Source: Ignatzschineria cameli
GTDB lineage: Bacteria; Pseudomonadota; Gammaproteobacteria; Cardiobacteriales; Wohlfahrtiimonadaceae
Length of the DNA stretch: 64,000 bases
Assembly (NCBI RefSeq): GCF_003121895.1
Contig: NZ_QEWW01000002.1
Coordinates: forward strand, 1 to 64,000
Direction: 5' to 3'
Shown in pieces: positions 17,441 through 26,830 of the stretch (the stretch's first letter is position 1; every line of letters starts with the position of its first letter). The notes under the pieces are model-generated. The model did no database searches, had not been told where the DNA came from, and worked only from the letters and a program-made list of their open reading frames with translations. The position numbers and the translations under genes are program-made.

Positions 17441-20197
17441 ATGTCAAAAACATTTTTAGTCGTTGATGGTTCTAACTTTCTTTTTCGTGCATTTCATGCG
17501 CTCCCTCCATTGAAAAGCCCCGATGGGCGACCAACAGGTGCAATTCGAGGGGTGATTAGTATGTTTGAGAAGTTAGTACGAGAATTTAAGCCCGACTATC
17601 TCGGTGTTGTTTTTGATGCAAGTGGTAAAAGTTTTCGAAATGATCTTTTTGAAGATTATAAGGCGCATCGTCCTCCAATGCCGGAAGATCTGCGAGCACA
17701 AATTGAACCCCTATATGAAATTATCGATCTTATGGGATTTCCCCGTATTTCGATTCCCGGTATTGAAGCAGATGATGTCATCGCAACTTTAGCGGTTGAA
17801 GCAAAGGCGAAAGGTTTACGCACCATTATCGCTTCGAGCGATAAGGATCTTGCACAATTGGTAGAAGATGGCGTTATTACAATGTATGACGGCATGAAAA
17901 ATGAGATGTTAGGTCGTGCTGAAATTTATGAGAAGTATGGCGTCTATCCCGAGCAGGTACGAGATTATTTAGCTTTAATGGGGGATAGTGCCGATAATAT
18001 TCCCGGCATTCAGGGGGTTGGACCTAAAACAGCTGCAAAATGGATTCATGAGTGGGGTGATTTAGATGCCATTGTTGAAAATGCAGAGAAGATTAAGGGG
18101 AAGGTGGGGGAGCGATTACGTGAGAATCTCGACCTCTTGGATCTCTCTAAAACGTTAACCACACTCTTATTAGAGGCGCCGTTACCCGTTAAAGTAGAGG
18201 ATTTAACACCGAATCCCCCTTTTATTGAGCGTCTTAGAGAGGTCTACCAAGATTTTGGATTCCGCCAATTGCTCTTAGAACTCGATAAAGCCGATGGGGG
18301 AGAGAGCTTCGTACCGCCTGTTGCTCAATCGGTAGCAAGTGATCAAGTTGAACTTGCGGCACATTGGATCAATCCCTCCTTGCCGGCTAAGCGTCTCTAC
18401 CAAACAATTACTGATCTAAATGATCTTGAGCGCTATTTAACGCTGATTCCGAGCGCTTCACTTCTTGCTTTAGATACAGAGACTGATGGATTGGAGTTTA
18501 TGCGTTCTAATCTTGTTGGAATCTCCCTCTCAGTGGCGCCGGGGGATGCGATCTATATTCCCTTTAAACAGGCTGGTCTTGAGAATCCATTAGCAATTGA
18601 TGCTGTGATGGCGCGTCTAAAGCCTATTTTAGAGGATGAGAAGATTCCGAAAGTTGGACAAAATATTAAATTTGATTGGCATATCTTAAGGCGACAGGGT
18701 GTTGAGTTGCGAGGTATTGTTGATGATACTATGCTTGCGAGCTATATCTATGATCCCACTGGCAATCGTCACAATATGGATGCTTTAGCAGAACTCTATT
18801 TAGGATTTAAAACCACTCCTTTTGAGGAGATTGCTGGTAAAGGACGATCACAAAAACGTTTTGATGAGATCGATATTGAGACAGCGAGTTTCTATGCTTG
18901 TGAGGATGCTGATATTACGCTTCAACTTCAACGGAGTATTCTGCCTCGTCTACGCTCTGAAGCAACTCAATATAAGGTCTATCAAGAGATGGAAGTTCCC
19001 TTAATTTCGGTGCTTGCTAAGATGGAGCATGAGGGGATTTTGGTAGATGCTGCGCATCTAGAGCAGTTAAGTGCTGAATTTGGTGAGAATCTCTCAGAAC
19101 TTGAAACAAAGGCCTATGAGCTAGCGGGAGAAGAGTTTAATATGAGCTCTTCAAAGCAGGTAGGGGAGATTCTCTTTGAGAAATTGGGCTTGCCGGTTAT
19201 TAAGAAGACCCCTAAAGGCGCGCCTTCTACAGCAGAAGATGTGTTACAGAAATTGGCAGAAGATTACCCACTGCCCAAAATTATTATAGAGTATCGGGAG
19301 TTTTCGAAGCTTCGCTCAACTTATACCGACTCATTAGTGGCGGAGATCAATTCTGAAACCGGTCGTGTCCATACCTCTTTTAATCAAGCACAAACAAGTA
19401 CTGGGCGCCTCTCCTCCTCTAATCCAAACTTACAAAATATCCCAATTCGAACAAAAGAGGGGCGCCGTATTCGCGAAGCTTTTATTGCGAAAGAGGGCTC
19501 TTTGTTATTAGCGGCTGACTATTCGCAGATTGAGTTGCGGTTGATGGCACATTTCTCCCAAGATGAGACAATGTTGAGAGCATTTAATGAGGGGAAGGAT
19601 ATCCACGCAGCTACTGCGGCGGAGGTATTTGGTATTCCTTTAGAGAAGGTTACCGGGGAAGAACGACGAGCCGCTAAAGCGATTAACTTTGGTCTGATTT
19701 ATGGGATGGGCGCGTTTGGTTTAGCAAAGCAATTAGGGATCTCTCGTACACAGGCACAAGAGTATATCAGCCTCTATTTTAGTCGCTATACTGGGGTGTT
19801 AAATTATATGGAAGAGGCAAAAGAGAAGGCGAAGAAACATGGATATGTAGAGACCGCGCTTGGACGTAGGCTCTATCTTCCTGGTATTCATAGTAGTAAT
19901 GCCATTGCGCGATCGGGGGCAGAGCGGGTAGCGATTAATGCGCCTCTTCAAGGGACTGCGGCTGATATTATTAAGCTTGCCATGTTAAAAGTGGATCGTT
20001 CTTTAGCAGAAAATTCCCACTTGACCGCCAAGATGCTACTTCAGGTACATGATGAATTAATTTTGGAAGCGCCTATTGCGCAGATGGAAGAGGTTCGAGC
20101 GTTGTTAGTTGACGCAATGACTGATGTCCTTAAACTGGATGTACCCTTGATTGTTGAGGTCGGTAGCGGTAAAAACTGGGATGAGACGGCTAGTTAA
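17441..20197 (+). CDS. polA: DNA polymerase I
   Basis: A 918-residue enzyme for Okazaki fragment processing and repair synthesis. The N-terminal 5'-3' exonuclease domain (about 1-300) has VVDGSNFLFRAFHALPPL and GIEADDVIATLA. The 3'-5' exonuclease is intact, with ALDTETDGLEFM, NIKFDWHIL and YACEDAD carrying the acidic metal ligands. The polymerase domain has motif A YSQIELRLMAHFS, motif B RRAAKAINFGLIYG and motif C QVHDELILE. Length agrees with E. coli Pol I (928). The gene is transcribed alone and ends at a palindromic terminator. No clear ribosome binding site precedes the ATG. Confidence 0.98.
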   Translation: MSKTFLVVDGSNFLFRAFHALPPLKSPDGRPTGAIRGVISMFEKLVREFKPDYLGVVFDASGKSFRNDLFEDYKAHRPPMPEDLRAQIEPLYEIIDLMGFPRISIPGIEADDVIATLAVEAKAKGLRTIIASSDKDLAQLVEDGVITMYDGMKNEMLGRAEIYEKYGVYPEQVRDYLALMGDSADNIPGIQGVGPKTAAKWIHEWGDLDAIVENAEKIKGKVGERLRENLDLLDLSKTLTTLLLEAPLPVKVEDLTPNPPFIERLREVYQDFGFRQLLLELDKADGGESFVPPVAQSVASDQVELAAHWINPSLPAKRLYQTITDLNDLERYLTLIPSASLLALDTETDGLEFMRSNLVGISLSVAPGDAIYIPFKQAGLENPLAIDAVMARLKPILEDEKIPKVGQNIKFDWHILRRQGVELRGIVDDTMLASYIYDPTGNRHNMDALAELYLGFKTTPFEEIAGKGRSQKRFDEIDIETASFYACEDADITLQLQRSILPRLRSEATQYKVYQEMEVPLISVLAKMEHEGILVDAAHLEQLSAEFGENLSELETKAYELAGEEFNMSSSKQVGEILFEKLGLPVIKKTPKGAPSTAEDVLQKLAEDYPLPKIIIEYREFSKLRSTYTDSLVAEINSETGRVHTSFNQAQTSTGRLSSSNPNLQNIPIRTKEGRRIREAFIAKEGSLLLAADYSQIELRLMAHFSQDETMLRAFNEGKDIHAATAAEVFGIPLEKVTGEERRAAKAINFGLIYGMGAFGLAKQLGISRTQAQEYISLYFSRYTGVLNYMEEAKEKAKKHGYVETALGRRLYLPGIHSSNAIARSGAERVAINAPLQGTAADIIKLAMLKVDRSLAENSHLTAKMLLQVHDELILEAPIAQMEEVRALLVDAMTDVLKLDVPLIVEVGSGKNWDETAS

Positions 20198-20308
20198 TGG
20201 TGATTTTATAACTGATAATTGACAGGTAGCTGTCATTTAAGTCATTCAAGTTTAGTGGTCTAAGGATTTAAGATCTAGATCGCTATTGAGATTTGAGACA
20301 GAAGAGAG

Positions 20309-20341
20309 ATGGGGTAAAAACATGTTTTTACCCCATTTTTA
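20309..20341. terminator. Palindromic terminator shared by polA and the acetamidase gene
   Basis: A 28-bp perfect palindrome spans 20309-20336 (arms ATGGGGTAAAAACA and its complement), followed by TTTTT. Its symmetry suits both the rightward polA transcript and, less well, the leftward convergent transcript. Confidence 0.8.
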
Positions 20342-20444
20342 TGCTCATTTTTACTCCTTGCGCTCACCATATGTGTAAGGAGTAGAAAAGATCAAATCGT
20401 TGATGATGATCGATTTGAGGAGCGCAATTGTAGTTGAGGACTCT

Positions 20445-21326
20445 TTAAAAGAGTGCCGGCAATAATCGTTTTGGGATTACAAATCGAGCGGTAAGTTGTG
20501 GGTCGACCAATTGACTAATTTCGACATCACAAGCGATACTCCCGAGCATCGTGGCCTCTTCAAGGGAGATATTGAGCTGTTCTGCTAATTTTTGGACGCC
20601 AAGATGGGTCGCTTCAGTTAAAGCATCATCAATTGTTTTACGTGAAACCAAAAAGGCAAAGCTCCCCTCATTCTCAACAACGGGATGTGTTAAGGTTTGC
20701 TCCTTAATAAGATCGAGAGTTACAACCACCTCCCCGGCAATTTCAAGGCCAGAACCTCCAATCTCACCATCTCCCATTGCGGCATGAAGATCTCCTAAGG
20801 CAAAAAGCGCTCCATCAACAAAGATAGGAAGATAGAGTGTCGCGCCCTCTTTGATCAGCTTTGTATCCATATTACCACCATGCTCAGCCGGCGTTCCTGT
20901 AGAGATAGGATCTCCATCAGGTGCAACCCCTATCACGCCAATCATCGGCGTCAGTGGCAGGACAATCTCATCACTAAAGTGGAGCTGTTGCTCTTCAATG
21001 GGGATAATTTTTTGGGTCATCTGGGGGAGCGGGACTAATCCAAAGCCCGGGCCGACAGCACAGACACCCTGATCTGCCAATGTGATTGAGTGGATGGTCA
21101 CTTTTAAGATATCACCAGCCTCTGCGCCTTCAATAAAGATAGGGCCGGTAGCGGGATTAATCTGATTCCAATTGATATCCGCTAAACGATTCTCCTCATC
21201 AACTTGATTACTAAAGCAATCTTTGGTGATGATTTTGACTTTTTCGCCAGGTTTAATACTCAATTTGGGGGTGTTGTTTTTGTCAAAAGCGTAGATGGTT
21301 GCATCATTGCTGCAGAGTTGTTTCAT
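20445..21326 (-). CDS. Acetamidase/formamidase family protein
   Basis: A 293-residue FmdA/AmdA family protein, expected to be a cytosolic metal-dependent amidohydrolase releasing ammonia from short amides. Recognised from NPATGPIFIEGAEAGD, GPGFGLVP, the run IGVIGVAPDGDPISTG, PAEHGGNMDTK and DLHAAMGDGEIGGSG, which are hallmark segments of the family. GGAG stands just before the ATG. It is a single-gene unit, with no amide transporter or urease-related genes nearby, so the natural substrate is unknown. Confidence 0.9.
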   Translation of the reverse strand: MKQLCSNDATIYAFDKNNTPKLSIKPGEKVKIITKDCFSNQVDEENRLADINWNQINPATGPIFIEGAEAGDILKVTIHSITLADQGVCAVGPGFGLVPLPQMTQKIIPIEEQQLHFSDEIVLPLTPMIGVIGVAPDGDPISTGTPAEHGGNMDTKLIKEGATLYLPIFVDGALFALGDLHAAMGDGEIGGSGLEIAGEVVVTLDLIKEQTLTHPVVENEGSFAFLVSRKTIDDALTEATHLGVQKLAEQLNISLEEATMLGSIACDVEISQLVDPQLTARFVIPKRLLPALF

Positions 21327-21434
21327 GATCTCTCCTCCTCAATCTCTCAATAAACTATCGGTAAGCGATAAACGATAAGCGTTCTTCTCAATATAGCAAG
21401 ATTTATCTAGAAGTGTGGAAAGAAGCGAGGAGTC

Positions 21435-21622
21435 TGTGGATAACTTTGAGGATAACTATTGGGAGAAGCTGTGTAGAACCATAAAGGCTCTCTTTTCCAT
21501 AAGTAGGTTGTGGATAACTCTGTGGATTCTTTAAGAACATTTGGGCGATGGTCTGAAGATCCCCATGTTACCTGCTTTAGCATCATGAGCGATCTCTGTG
21601 TCATAGATTGAGCTGTGGATAA
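21435..21622 (-). promoter_or_regulatory. Cluster of DnaA boxes: candidate origin or DnaA-titration site
   Basis: The perfect DnaA box TGTGGATAA (complement TTATCCACA) occurs at 21435-21443, 21509-21517 and 21614-21622. Near matches TGAGGATAA and TGTGGATTC lie at 21447-21455 and 21521-21529, each exactly 12 bp after a perfect box. All five point the same way. Three perfect copies of one 9-mer in 190 bp are far above chance; about 0.5 would be expected in the whole window on both strands at even base composition. Candidates are an oriC, a datA-like titration site or a DnaA-regulated promoter. The usual dnaA, gyrB or mnmG neighbours of an origin are absent. Confidence 0.6.
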
Positions 21623-21792
21623 CGGTAGGTAACAGATAGCGTTGCCGGTGCTAAGTACGAGGGATAATGGAGTGGCTAATGAGGTGGGGGATGGGAGAAA
21701 TAATAAAAAGTGGCAATAAGAAGATCAATAAGAAGAGCACTAAGGTGCGTGTGGTAAGGCGGGCTATAGGGAGGTAATAGAGGGACAATAAA

Positions 21793-21825
21793 AAAGCACT
21801 AATCAGTTAAATCGATTAGTGCTTT
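21793..21825 (-). terminator. Intrinsic terminator of the pnt operon
   Basis: AAAGCACTAATC (21793-21804) pairs perfectly with GATTAGTGCTTT (21814-21825) around nine bases. Leftward the stem runs into a T tract (A residues at 21788-21795 on the plus strand). It lies about 70 bp beyond the pntB stop. Confidence 0.92.
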
Positions 21826-21892
21826 AGTTGAATCTTATCTTGAATCTTACCTTGATCTAAGATTTATCTAAGATTTTAGTTGTCAGTCCTCA

Positions 21893-23290
21893 TTAGAGTG
21901 ATTTAAGCGTTGTAATCATTTCGTTGACAACCTTCTGAGCATCTCCATAGACCATGTCGGTATTGTCGAGATAGAAGAGATGGTTCTCAATCCCTGAGAA
22001 GCCAGAACCTTGTCCACGTTTAATGACAAATACCTGTTTTGCTTGATCCGCATTAAGAATTGGCATGCCGTAGATTGGGCTTGATTTGTCGGTACGAGCC
22101 ACCGGGTTAACAACATCATTCGCCCCAATGACGAGAACGACGTCGGTATCTTTGAACTCATCATTGATCTCATCGAGATCGAAGATGCTCTCATAAGGGA
22201 TTCCTGACTCTGCTAAAAGCACATTCATATGCCCTGGCATTCTTCCGGCTACTGGGTGAATTGCAAAACGCACATCTACGCCACGTGATTCTAAGATCTT
22301 CACAAGTTCAGCAACTTTATGTTGAGCTTGTGCTGCCGCTAAACCATAACCGGGAACGATAATAACGCGATCAGCATATGCCATTGTCATCGCCGCATTA
22401 GCCGCATCACTTTCGGTCATGGAGCCTTCAATATCTCCCGCTTCACTTTTGCTTTCGCCAAAGTTAGAGAAGAGGACATTGCTCAAAGAGCGATTCATCG
22501 CTTTTGCCATCAGAAGTGTTAATAACGTTCCTGCGGCACCAACAACGGTTCCGGCAATGATCAATCCACCATTATCAAGCGCAATCCCCTCAAAGGCGAC
22601 GGCAATACCGGTTAAAGCATTAAAGAGCGAGATAATCACCGGCATATCTGCACCCCCGATAGGGATCGCAATTAAGACCCCTAATGCTAAGGTGAATGCA
22701 AAGAATAGAAAGAGCATAAAGTAGTGCGGCGCTGGCTCAGAAGCAAGGAGAATCGCTAAGAGTAGTGCAAAACCGAAGAGAAATAGGTTGACGATATTGC
22801 GATTTTTATAGCGAATTGTGGAGGTCATACGACCATCGAGCTTTGCCCAAGCAACAATCGAACCGGTAAAAGAGACGGCACCAATAAAGCCCCCTAATGC
22901 GGCAAGAAGCAAGGTTCTAGAGCTATCATTTGCATCCGGCATACCGATCTGTAGAAGTGCAATAGCACCGATAATTGCTGCTGCACCACCGCCGACACCA
23001 TTGTAGATTGCGATCATCTGGGGCATATCGGTCATCTCAACTTTGAGTGCTGAGCGTTTAGCAATAACAAACCCGATGCCGATAGCGATCACAATCAAGA
23101 GAAGATTGGTAAGAAAGGCATGATGAGTAATTGCCGGATGGAAGATGGTAATCACTACGGCTAATACCATCGCTAATCCACCATAGTGAATTCCTTTGCG
23201 TGCCGTAGAGGGGTGACTCATACTCTTAAGCGAGTAGATAAAGACAATGGCGGCAATAAAATAGCCAATATTAACTAAGAGAGATCCCAT
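21893..23290 (-). CDS. pntB: NAD(P) transhydrogenase subunit beta
   Basis: PntB (465 residues) supplies the NADP(H)-binding domain III and most of the proton-channel domain II of the inner-membrane transhydrogenase, which drives NADPH formation from NADH with the proton gradient. Eight or nine membrane segments fill roughly residues 1-265. The C-terminal NADP domain has IVPGYGLAAAQAQHKV, HPVAGRMPGHMNVLLAE and GANDVVNPVA. GAGGAG precedes the ATG. It is the last gene of a three-gene operon. Confidence 0.96.
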   Translation of the reverse strand: MGSLLVNIGYFIAAIVFIYSLKSMSHPSTARKGIHYGGLAMVLAVVITIFHPAITHHAFLTNLLLIVIAIGIGFVIAKRSALKVEMTDMPQMIAIYNGVGGGAAAIIGAIALLQIGMPDANDSSRTLLLAALGGFIGAVSFTGSIVAWAKLDGRMTSTIRYKNRNIVNLFLFGFALLLAILLASEPAPHYFMLFLFFAFTLALGVLIAIPIGGADMPVIISLFNALTGIAVAFEGIALDNGGLIIAGTVVGAAGTLLTLLMAKAMNRSLSNVLFSNFGESKSEAGDIEGSMTESDAANAAMTMAYADRVIIVPGYGLAAAQAQHKVAELVKILESRGVDVRFAIHPVAGRMPGHMNVLLAESGIPYESIFDLDEINDEFKDTDVVLVIGANDVVNPVARTDKSSPIYGMPILNADQAKQVFVIKRGQGSGFSGIENHLFYLDNTDMVYGDAQKVVNEMITTLKSL

Positions 23291-23293
23291 CTG

Positions 23294-23587
23294 TTATTTC
23301 TCCTCTTGTTTATTAGATTTGAACATTTCCAACATTCGATCGGTGACATAGTAGCCACCTACCGCATTGATCGCACCAAAGACAACCGCGATAAAGGCGA
23401 GTGATGTTTGGAAGAAACCATCCGCATGGCCAAGTGCAATCATGGCCCCGACAAGAATAATTCCGTGAATAAAGTTGGAGCCAGACATCAATGGGGTATG
23501 TAAAATTGCAGGAACCCGAGAGATGACTTCAAATCCTAAAATAGCGGAAAGCACCACAATATAGAGCGCTGCAAATCCTGTTATCAT
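23294..23587 (-). CDS. pntAb: NAD(P) transhydrogenase subunit alpha part 2 (membrane domain)
   Basis: A 97-residue membrane subunit with three membrane segments, corresponding to the C-terminal membrane part of E. coli PntA. Here the alpha subunit is split into two genes, as in Rhodospirillum. The reading frame opens at a TTG further upstream, but AAGGAG lies inside that extension, six bases before the ATG at 23587, so the ATG is the start. pntB begins three bases after the stop codon. Confidence 0.92.
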   Translation of the reverse strand: MITGFAALYIVVLSAILGFEVISRVPAILHTPLMSGSNFIHGIILVGAMIALGHADGFFQTSLAFIAVVFGAINAVGGYYVTDRMLEMFKSNKQEEK

Positions 23588-23605
23588 AAAAATCTCCTTG
23601 AGCAA

Positions 23606-24727
23606 TTAAGCTGAAATAAGGCTGCTAATACGATCAGAGATAATCTTACCCTCATGGGTAATGAGAGAATCTTTGATCACTTCATCTTCTAGATTGAGAC
23701 TAAATCCATCTTCAGTAATAAAGGGTGCGATCAGATTATAGATATTTTGTGAGAACATCTCTGATGCATGAATCGCAACAGTTGAAGGTAGGTTGCGTGG
23801 TCCTGTAATAATCACTTCTCCTACCTTAATGGTTTCGCCCACTTTGGTTAATTCACAGTTACCGCCCGTCTCTGCAGCCATATCAACAATGACGGCTCCG
23901 GGAAGCATCGATTCCACCATCTCTTTCGTCACGATAATAGGTGCTCTTTTCCCCGGGATAGCGGCAGTAGTAATTACGACATGTGCTTCTTTAACATGTT
24001 TTGCAAGAGCTGCTGCTTGTTGTGCGCGTTCCTCTTCGGTTAACTCACGAGCATAGCCCCCTTCGCCAGCGGCATTAACTCCTGTATCGACCAATTTAGC
24101 GCCGAGAGACTCTACCTGCTCTTTTGCATCAGGGCGAATATCGTAAGCTTCAACCTGAGCTCCTAACCTTCTTGCAGTTGCAATTGCTTGTAGACCGGCG
24201 ACGCCTGCGCCAATTACCAAGACTTTAGCTGGGCGAATGGTGCCGGCAGCGGTGGTGAGCATAGGGAAGAATCGCGGTGAAAGATCCGCACCGATGAGGA
24301 CACTTTGATAGCCTGAAATAGTGGCTTGAGAGGAGAGTACATCCATACTTTGCGCACGAGTGATACGTGGGATAAATTCAAGAGCTAATGCATCAACACC
24401 CTGTTTTGCAAGAAGCTCTACAAGAGAGAGATTGCGGTAGGGATCAAGGAGGGAAATTGAGAGAGAGCCCGCCTTAAATTTCTGAGTCAAGGTCTTTGTT
24501 GGGGCATTGATCGAGAGAATAATCGCCTTCTCATCAAAGGTAGGTGACTCTACAACTGCGCCTGCCTGCTCATAAGCATTATTGCTAAAGTAGGCATTGA
24601 TGCCGGCATCAGGTGTCACGATAACCTTAAAGCCCGCCTTGACGAGGCGCTCACAATTTTTAGGGTCGAGTGCTACACGCTTTTCGAGTGAACCTGACTC
24701 TTTGAGGAGAATGATGGTTTTAATCAT
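23606..24727 (-). CDS. pntAa: NAD(P) transhydrogenase subunit alpha part 1 (NAD-binding)
   Basis: The soluble NAD(H)-binding domain I of the transhydrogenase, 373 residues, similar in fold to alanine dehydrogenase. The dinucleotide motif is VLVIGAGVAGLQAIATARRLGA near residue 170, followed by AYDIRPDAKEQVESLGA. AAGGGAG stands about ten bases before the ATG. It leads the operon pntAa-pntAb-pntB. An 11-bp repeat lies 80-110 bp upstream. Confidence 0.94.
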   Translation of the reverse strand: MIKTIILLKESGSLEKRVALDPKNCERLVKAGFKVIVTPDAGINAYFSNNAYEQAGAVVESPTFDEKAIILSINAPTKTLTQKFKAGSLSISLLDPYRNLSLVELLAKQGVDALALEFIPRITRAQSMDVLSSQATISGYQSVLIGADLSPRFFPMLTTAAGTIRPAKVLVIGAGVAGLQAIATARRLGAQVEAYDIRPDAKEQVESLGAKLVDTGVNAAGEGGYARELTEEERAQQAAALAKHVKEAHVVITTAAIPGKRAPIIVTKEMVESMLPGAVIVDMAAETGGNCELTKVGETIKVGEVIITGPRNLPSTVAIHASEMFSQNIYNLIAPFITEDGFSLNLEDEVIKDSLITHEGKIISDRISSLISA

Positions 24728-25082
24728 TTTTTAACTGCTCCCTTCATGTTTATTTCATGCATATGAAACATATGTATATGAACACATCTATATGAGTTGA
24801 ATACATGTATATAGAATGTATATGGAATGTATATAGAATAGTGATGTCTAAAAGAACATGTCATTTTTTTATAGTAACATGAGTTTCGGTAAAGATCATT
24901 GTATCGACAGCAGGAAAGAGAGGTTATTTTCGCTATCTAACTGAGATAGAGGCTATCTCTTGTCATCGATGCTGTTTTTGTCTATTTTTCACTTTCTTTT
25001 GGTGCCGATAATTTAGGATTTGCTATACTGTTTCCCTTAAAATGAGAGATCTTAGAATAAATTCTTGGATAAAGGGTTACCT
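24728..25082. other. Divergent promoter region between pnt and ccm operons
   Basis: About 350 bp serving both the leftward pnt and rightward ccm operons. It contains an 11-bp repeat in three copies and, near 25021, a TGCTATACT element that could be a -10 region of ccmC. Nothing else was recognised. Confidence 0.55.
24807..24839. repeat. 11-bp tandem repeat, three copies
   Basis: GTATATAGAAT, GTATATGGAAT and GTATATAGAAT follow one another at 24807, 24818 and 24829. The 11-bp period is near one helical turn, so it could present sites on one DNA face in the pnt promoter region, or be simple slippage. Confidence 0.85.
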
Positions 25083-25859
25083 GTGACCAATAACGATCAA
25101 TTGAAAAAACCTGCTCCAAAAGAGAGTAAGAAGCCACGATTTATCTTCTTTAAACGCCTCATCAGCTACAAATACTTTATACGCCTAGCAAAGAGAATTA
25201 TCCCGTGGGCATTTCTCTTAAGTGCGCTATTTGCAGCGGTAGGACTCTATTATGGATTATTTGATTCTCCCCGAGATTATCAGCAGGGAGATACCGTTCG
25301 GATCATGTATATCCATGTGCCGGCAGCTATTCTCTCATCAGGGCTCTATATGTTTATTGCCTTTATGAGCGTGATGTATCTTATCTTCCGAATTAAACTC
25401 TTCCCCGTTATTGCTCGGGCGACGGCAGTTTTAGGTGCTGTCTATACCTTGATCACGCTAGTGACGGGCGCAATTTGGGGAGCACCGACTTGGGGAACCT
25501 GGTGGGTTTGGGATGTGCGATTGACCTCGGTCTTGATTCTCTTTTTCCTCTATCTAGGTTATATCGGGCTCGATAGCGCTTTTGAAGATCGTGAAAAGGC
25601 GAATATGGGGATCTCGATTTTAGCGGTGATCGGTGTTGTGATTGTGCCGATTATTAAAGCTTCGGTCTATCTCTTTGCAACACTGCATCAGAAGAGCACC
25701 CTCTTTGCTTCAGGCGGACCGAGTTTAGATCCTGCAATGTTTAAACCGTTAATGTTGATGTTGATCGCTTATCTACTTTTTACGGTCGGTTATATTTTAT
25801 TAAAGAGTACTCATCTGATCTATAAAGAGCAGTTATTGCAGGCGTATACCCGGCAGTGA
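25083..25859 (+). CDS. ccmC: Heme exporter/heme handling protein CcmC
   Basis: CcmC loads heme onto CcmE in System I cytochrome c maturation. The 258-residue membrane protein has six membrane segments, the periplasmic tryptophan-rich motif WGAPTWGTWWVWDVRLTS and the two external heme-ligand histidines in MYIHVPAAI and ATLHQKST. The frame opens at a TTG at 25065, but AAAGGG stands six bases before the GTG at 25083, so that GTG is taken as the start. A lysine-rich N-terminal leader of about 35 residues precedes the first membrane segment. First gene of the ccm operon. Confidence 0.94.
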   Translation: MTNNDQLKKPAPKESKKPRFIFFKRLISYKYFIRLAKRIIPWAFLLSALFAAVGLYYGLFDSPRDYQQGDTVRIMYIHVPAAILSSGLYMFIAFMSVMYLIFRIKLFPVIARATAVLGAVYTLITLVTGAIWGAPTWGTWWVWDVRLTSVLILFFLYLGYIGLDSAFEDREKANMGISILAVIGVVIVPIIKASVYLFATLHQKSTLFASGGPSLDPAMFKPLMLMLIAYLLFTVGYILLKSTHLIYKEQLLQAYTRQ

Positions 25860-25967
25860 TGATACATTGTAGGGAATATCGTACGAAAGGAATATCGATC
25901 TTGAGGGGATGGTCGGGACAACTTAAAAATGAAGTAGAATTAAATTAAAAGTTGGGGTTATAAATAA

Positions 25968-26126
25968 ATGGCTGAGTTTTTAAGTCTATTTGATATGGGC
26001 AAACATACAGTATATGTATGGAGTTGCTATGCTTTTGTCACAATTTGTCTATTAGGGCTCATTGTCTCATTGATGGCAGAAGGGCGAAATTTAAAACGAG
26101 CAATGAAAGCGGAGGGATTAGAGTAA
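25968..26126 (+). CDS. ccmD: Heme exporter protein CcmD
   Basis: A 52-residue single-span membrane protein reading MAEFLSLFDMGKHTVYVW at the N-terminus, then a hydrophobic segment and a basic tail with GRNLKRAMKAEG. The pattern F-x-MG-x-H-x-x-YVW matches CcmD, which helps release holo-CcmE from the CcmABC complex. It lies between ccmC and ccmE as expected, and its stop codon overlaps a possible ccmE start (TAATG). Its ribosome binding site is poor. Confidence 0.9.
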   Translation: MAEFLSLFDMGKHTVYVWSCYAFVTICLLGLIVSLMAEGRNLKRAMKAEGLE

Positions 26127-26164
26127 TGGGTCAGCAGCTTAATAGAAGGAAGCAGGGGAGCATC

Positions 26165-26617
26165 ATGTCTCCGAGGCAGAAACAGCGTCTCTATGTGGTC
26201 ATTGCAGTAATTATTGCTGCATTCTTAATTATCGGTTTTGCAATGTTTGCATCACGCGATAATCTCAATCTCTACTATTCACCAGAGCAGGTTCACAATG
26301 GTGAAGCACCTTTAGAGAAGACAATTCGTGTCGGAGGCTTAGTTGTGCCGGGATCGCTCCATAAAGGTGCCGATACCTTAGCAGTTGAGTTTGCGCTTGT
26401 AGATGGCTCATCAGAACAGATTATTGTCGCTTATGATGGGATTTTGCCAGATCTTTTCCGTGAAGGGCAGGGGATCATTGCAAAAGGGGTTCTTGTTGAA
26501 GGGAATCAGTTTGTGGCCGATGAAATTTTAGCAAAGCATGATGAAGAGTATATGCCACCTGAGGTTGCAGCTACTTTAGAGTCACAAGGTCATCGATTTA
26601 AAGAGAAAGATATCTAA
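26165..26617 (+). CDS. ccmE: Cytochrome c-type biogenesis heme chaperone CcmE
   Basis: CcmE holds heme covalently in the periplasm and passes it to CcmF. The protein has an N-terminal membrane anchor (about residues 8-28), the beta-barrel segment RVGGLVVPGSL, the run YDGILPDLFREGQG and the heme-binding histidine in LAKHDEEYMPPEV. The start at 26165 gives 150 residues, aligns with E. coli CcmE and has AGGGGAG six bases upstream. A start at 26126 overlapping the ccmD stop would add 13 residues and cannot be excluded. Confidence 0.92.
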   Translation: MSPRQKQRLYVVIAVIIAAFLIIGFAMFASRDNLNLYYSPEQVHNGEAPLEKTIRVGGLVVPGSLHKGADTLAVEFALVDGSSEQIIVAYDGILPDLFREGQGIIAKGVLVEGNQFVADEILAKHDEEYMPPEVAATLESQGHRFKEKDI

Positions 26618-26830
26618 TTGAGAGAGATCGAGTATTAAGAGAGGTTGAGTGAATGGTACTCACGTTAGCGGTACTGATAAAAAAAGCGCCGTCACTGAAA
26701 GTCGGTCGTGATACAGATGATTAGTTTGATGATCTCTTTGATGACCGATTTAACTCAACACTCCATTAGAATCAAAAGCTCTATCGCTTTATAGCTCTAT
26801 AGAATTAATAAGTAAGGATTAATAAAAACT

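Larger units (their letters stand above)
21327..21892. other. Intergenic region with a DnaA-box cluster
   Basis: About 565 bp between the acetamidase gene start and the end of pntB. It holds five DnaA-box-like 9-mers (21435-21622), the pnt terminator (21793-21825) and AT-rich stretches either side. A reading frame on the minus strand at 21407-21604 runs through the boxes and looks accidental. Confidence 0.7.

Noticed and set aside
21407-21604. 65-codon minus-strand frame across the DnaA boxes
   Set aside because: Its sequence is created by the repeated boxes. The SPNSYPQSYPQ stretch reflects the repeats, and there is no ribosome binding site.
26018-26164. Upstream extension of ccmE giving a 199-residue protein
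   Set aside because: The extra N-terminus overlaps ccmD in another frame and does not resemble CcmE, and well-placed ribosome binding sites exist at later ATGs.
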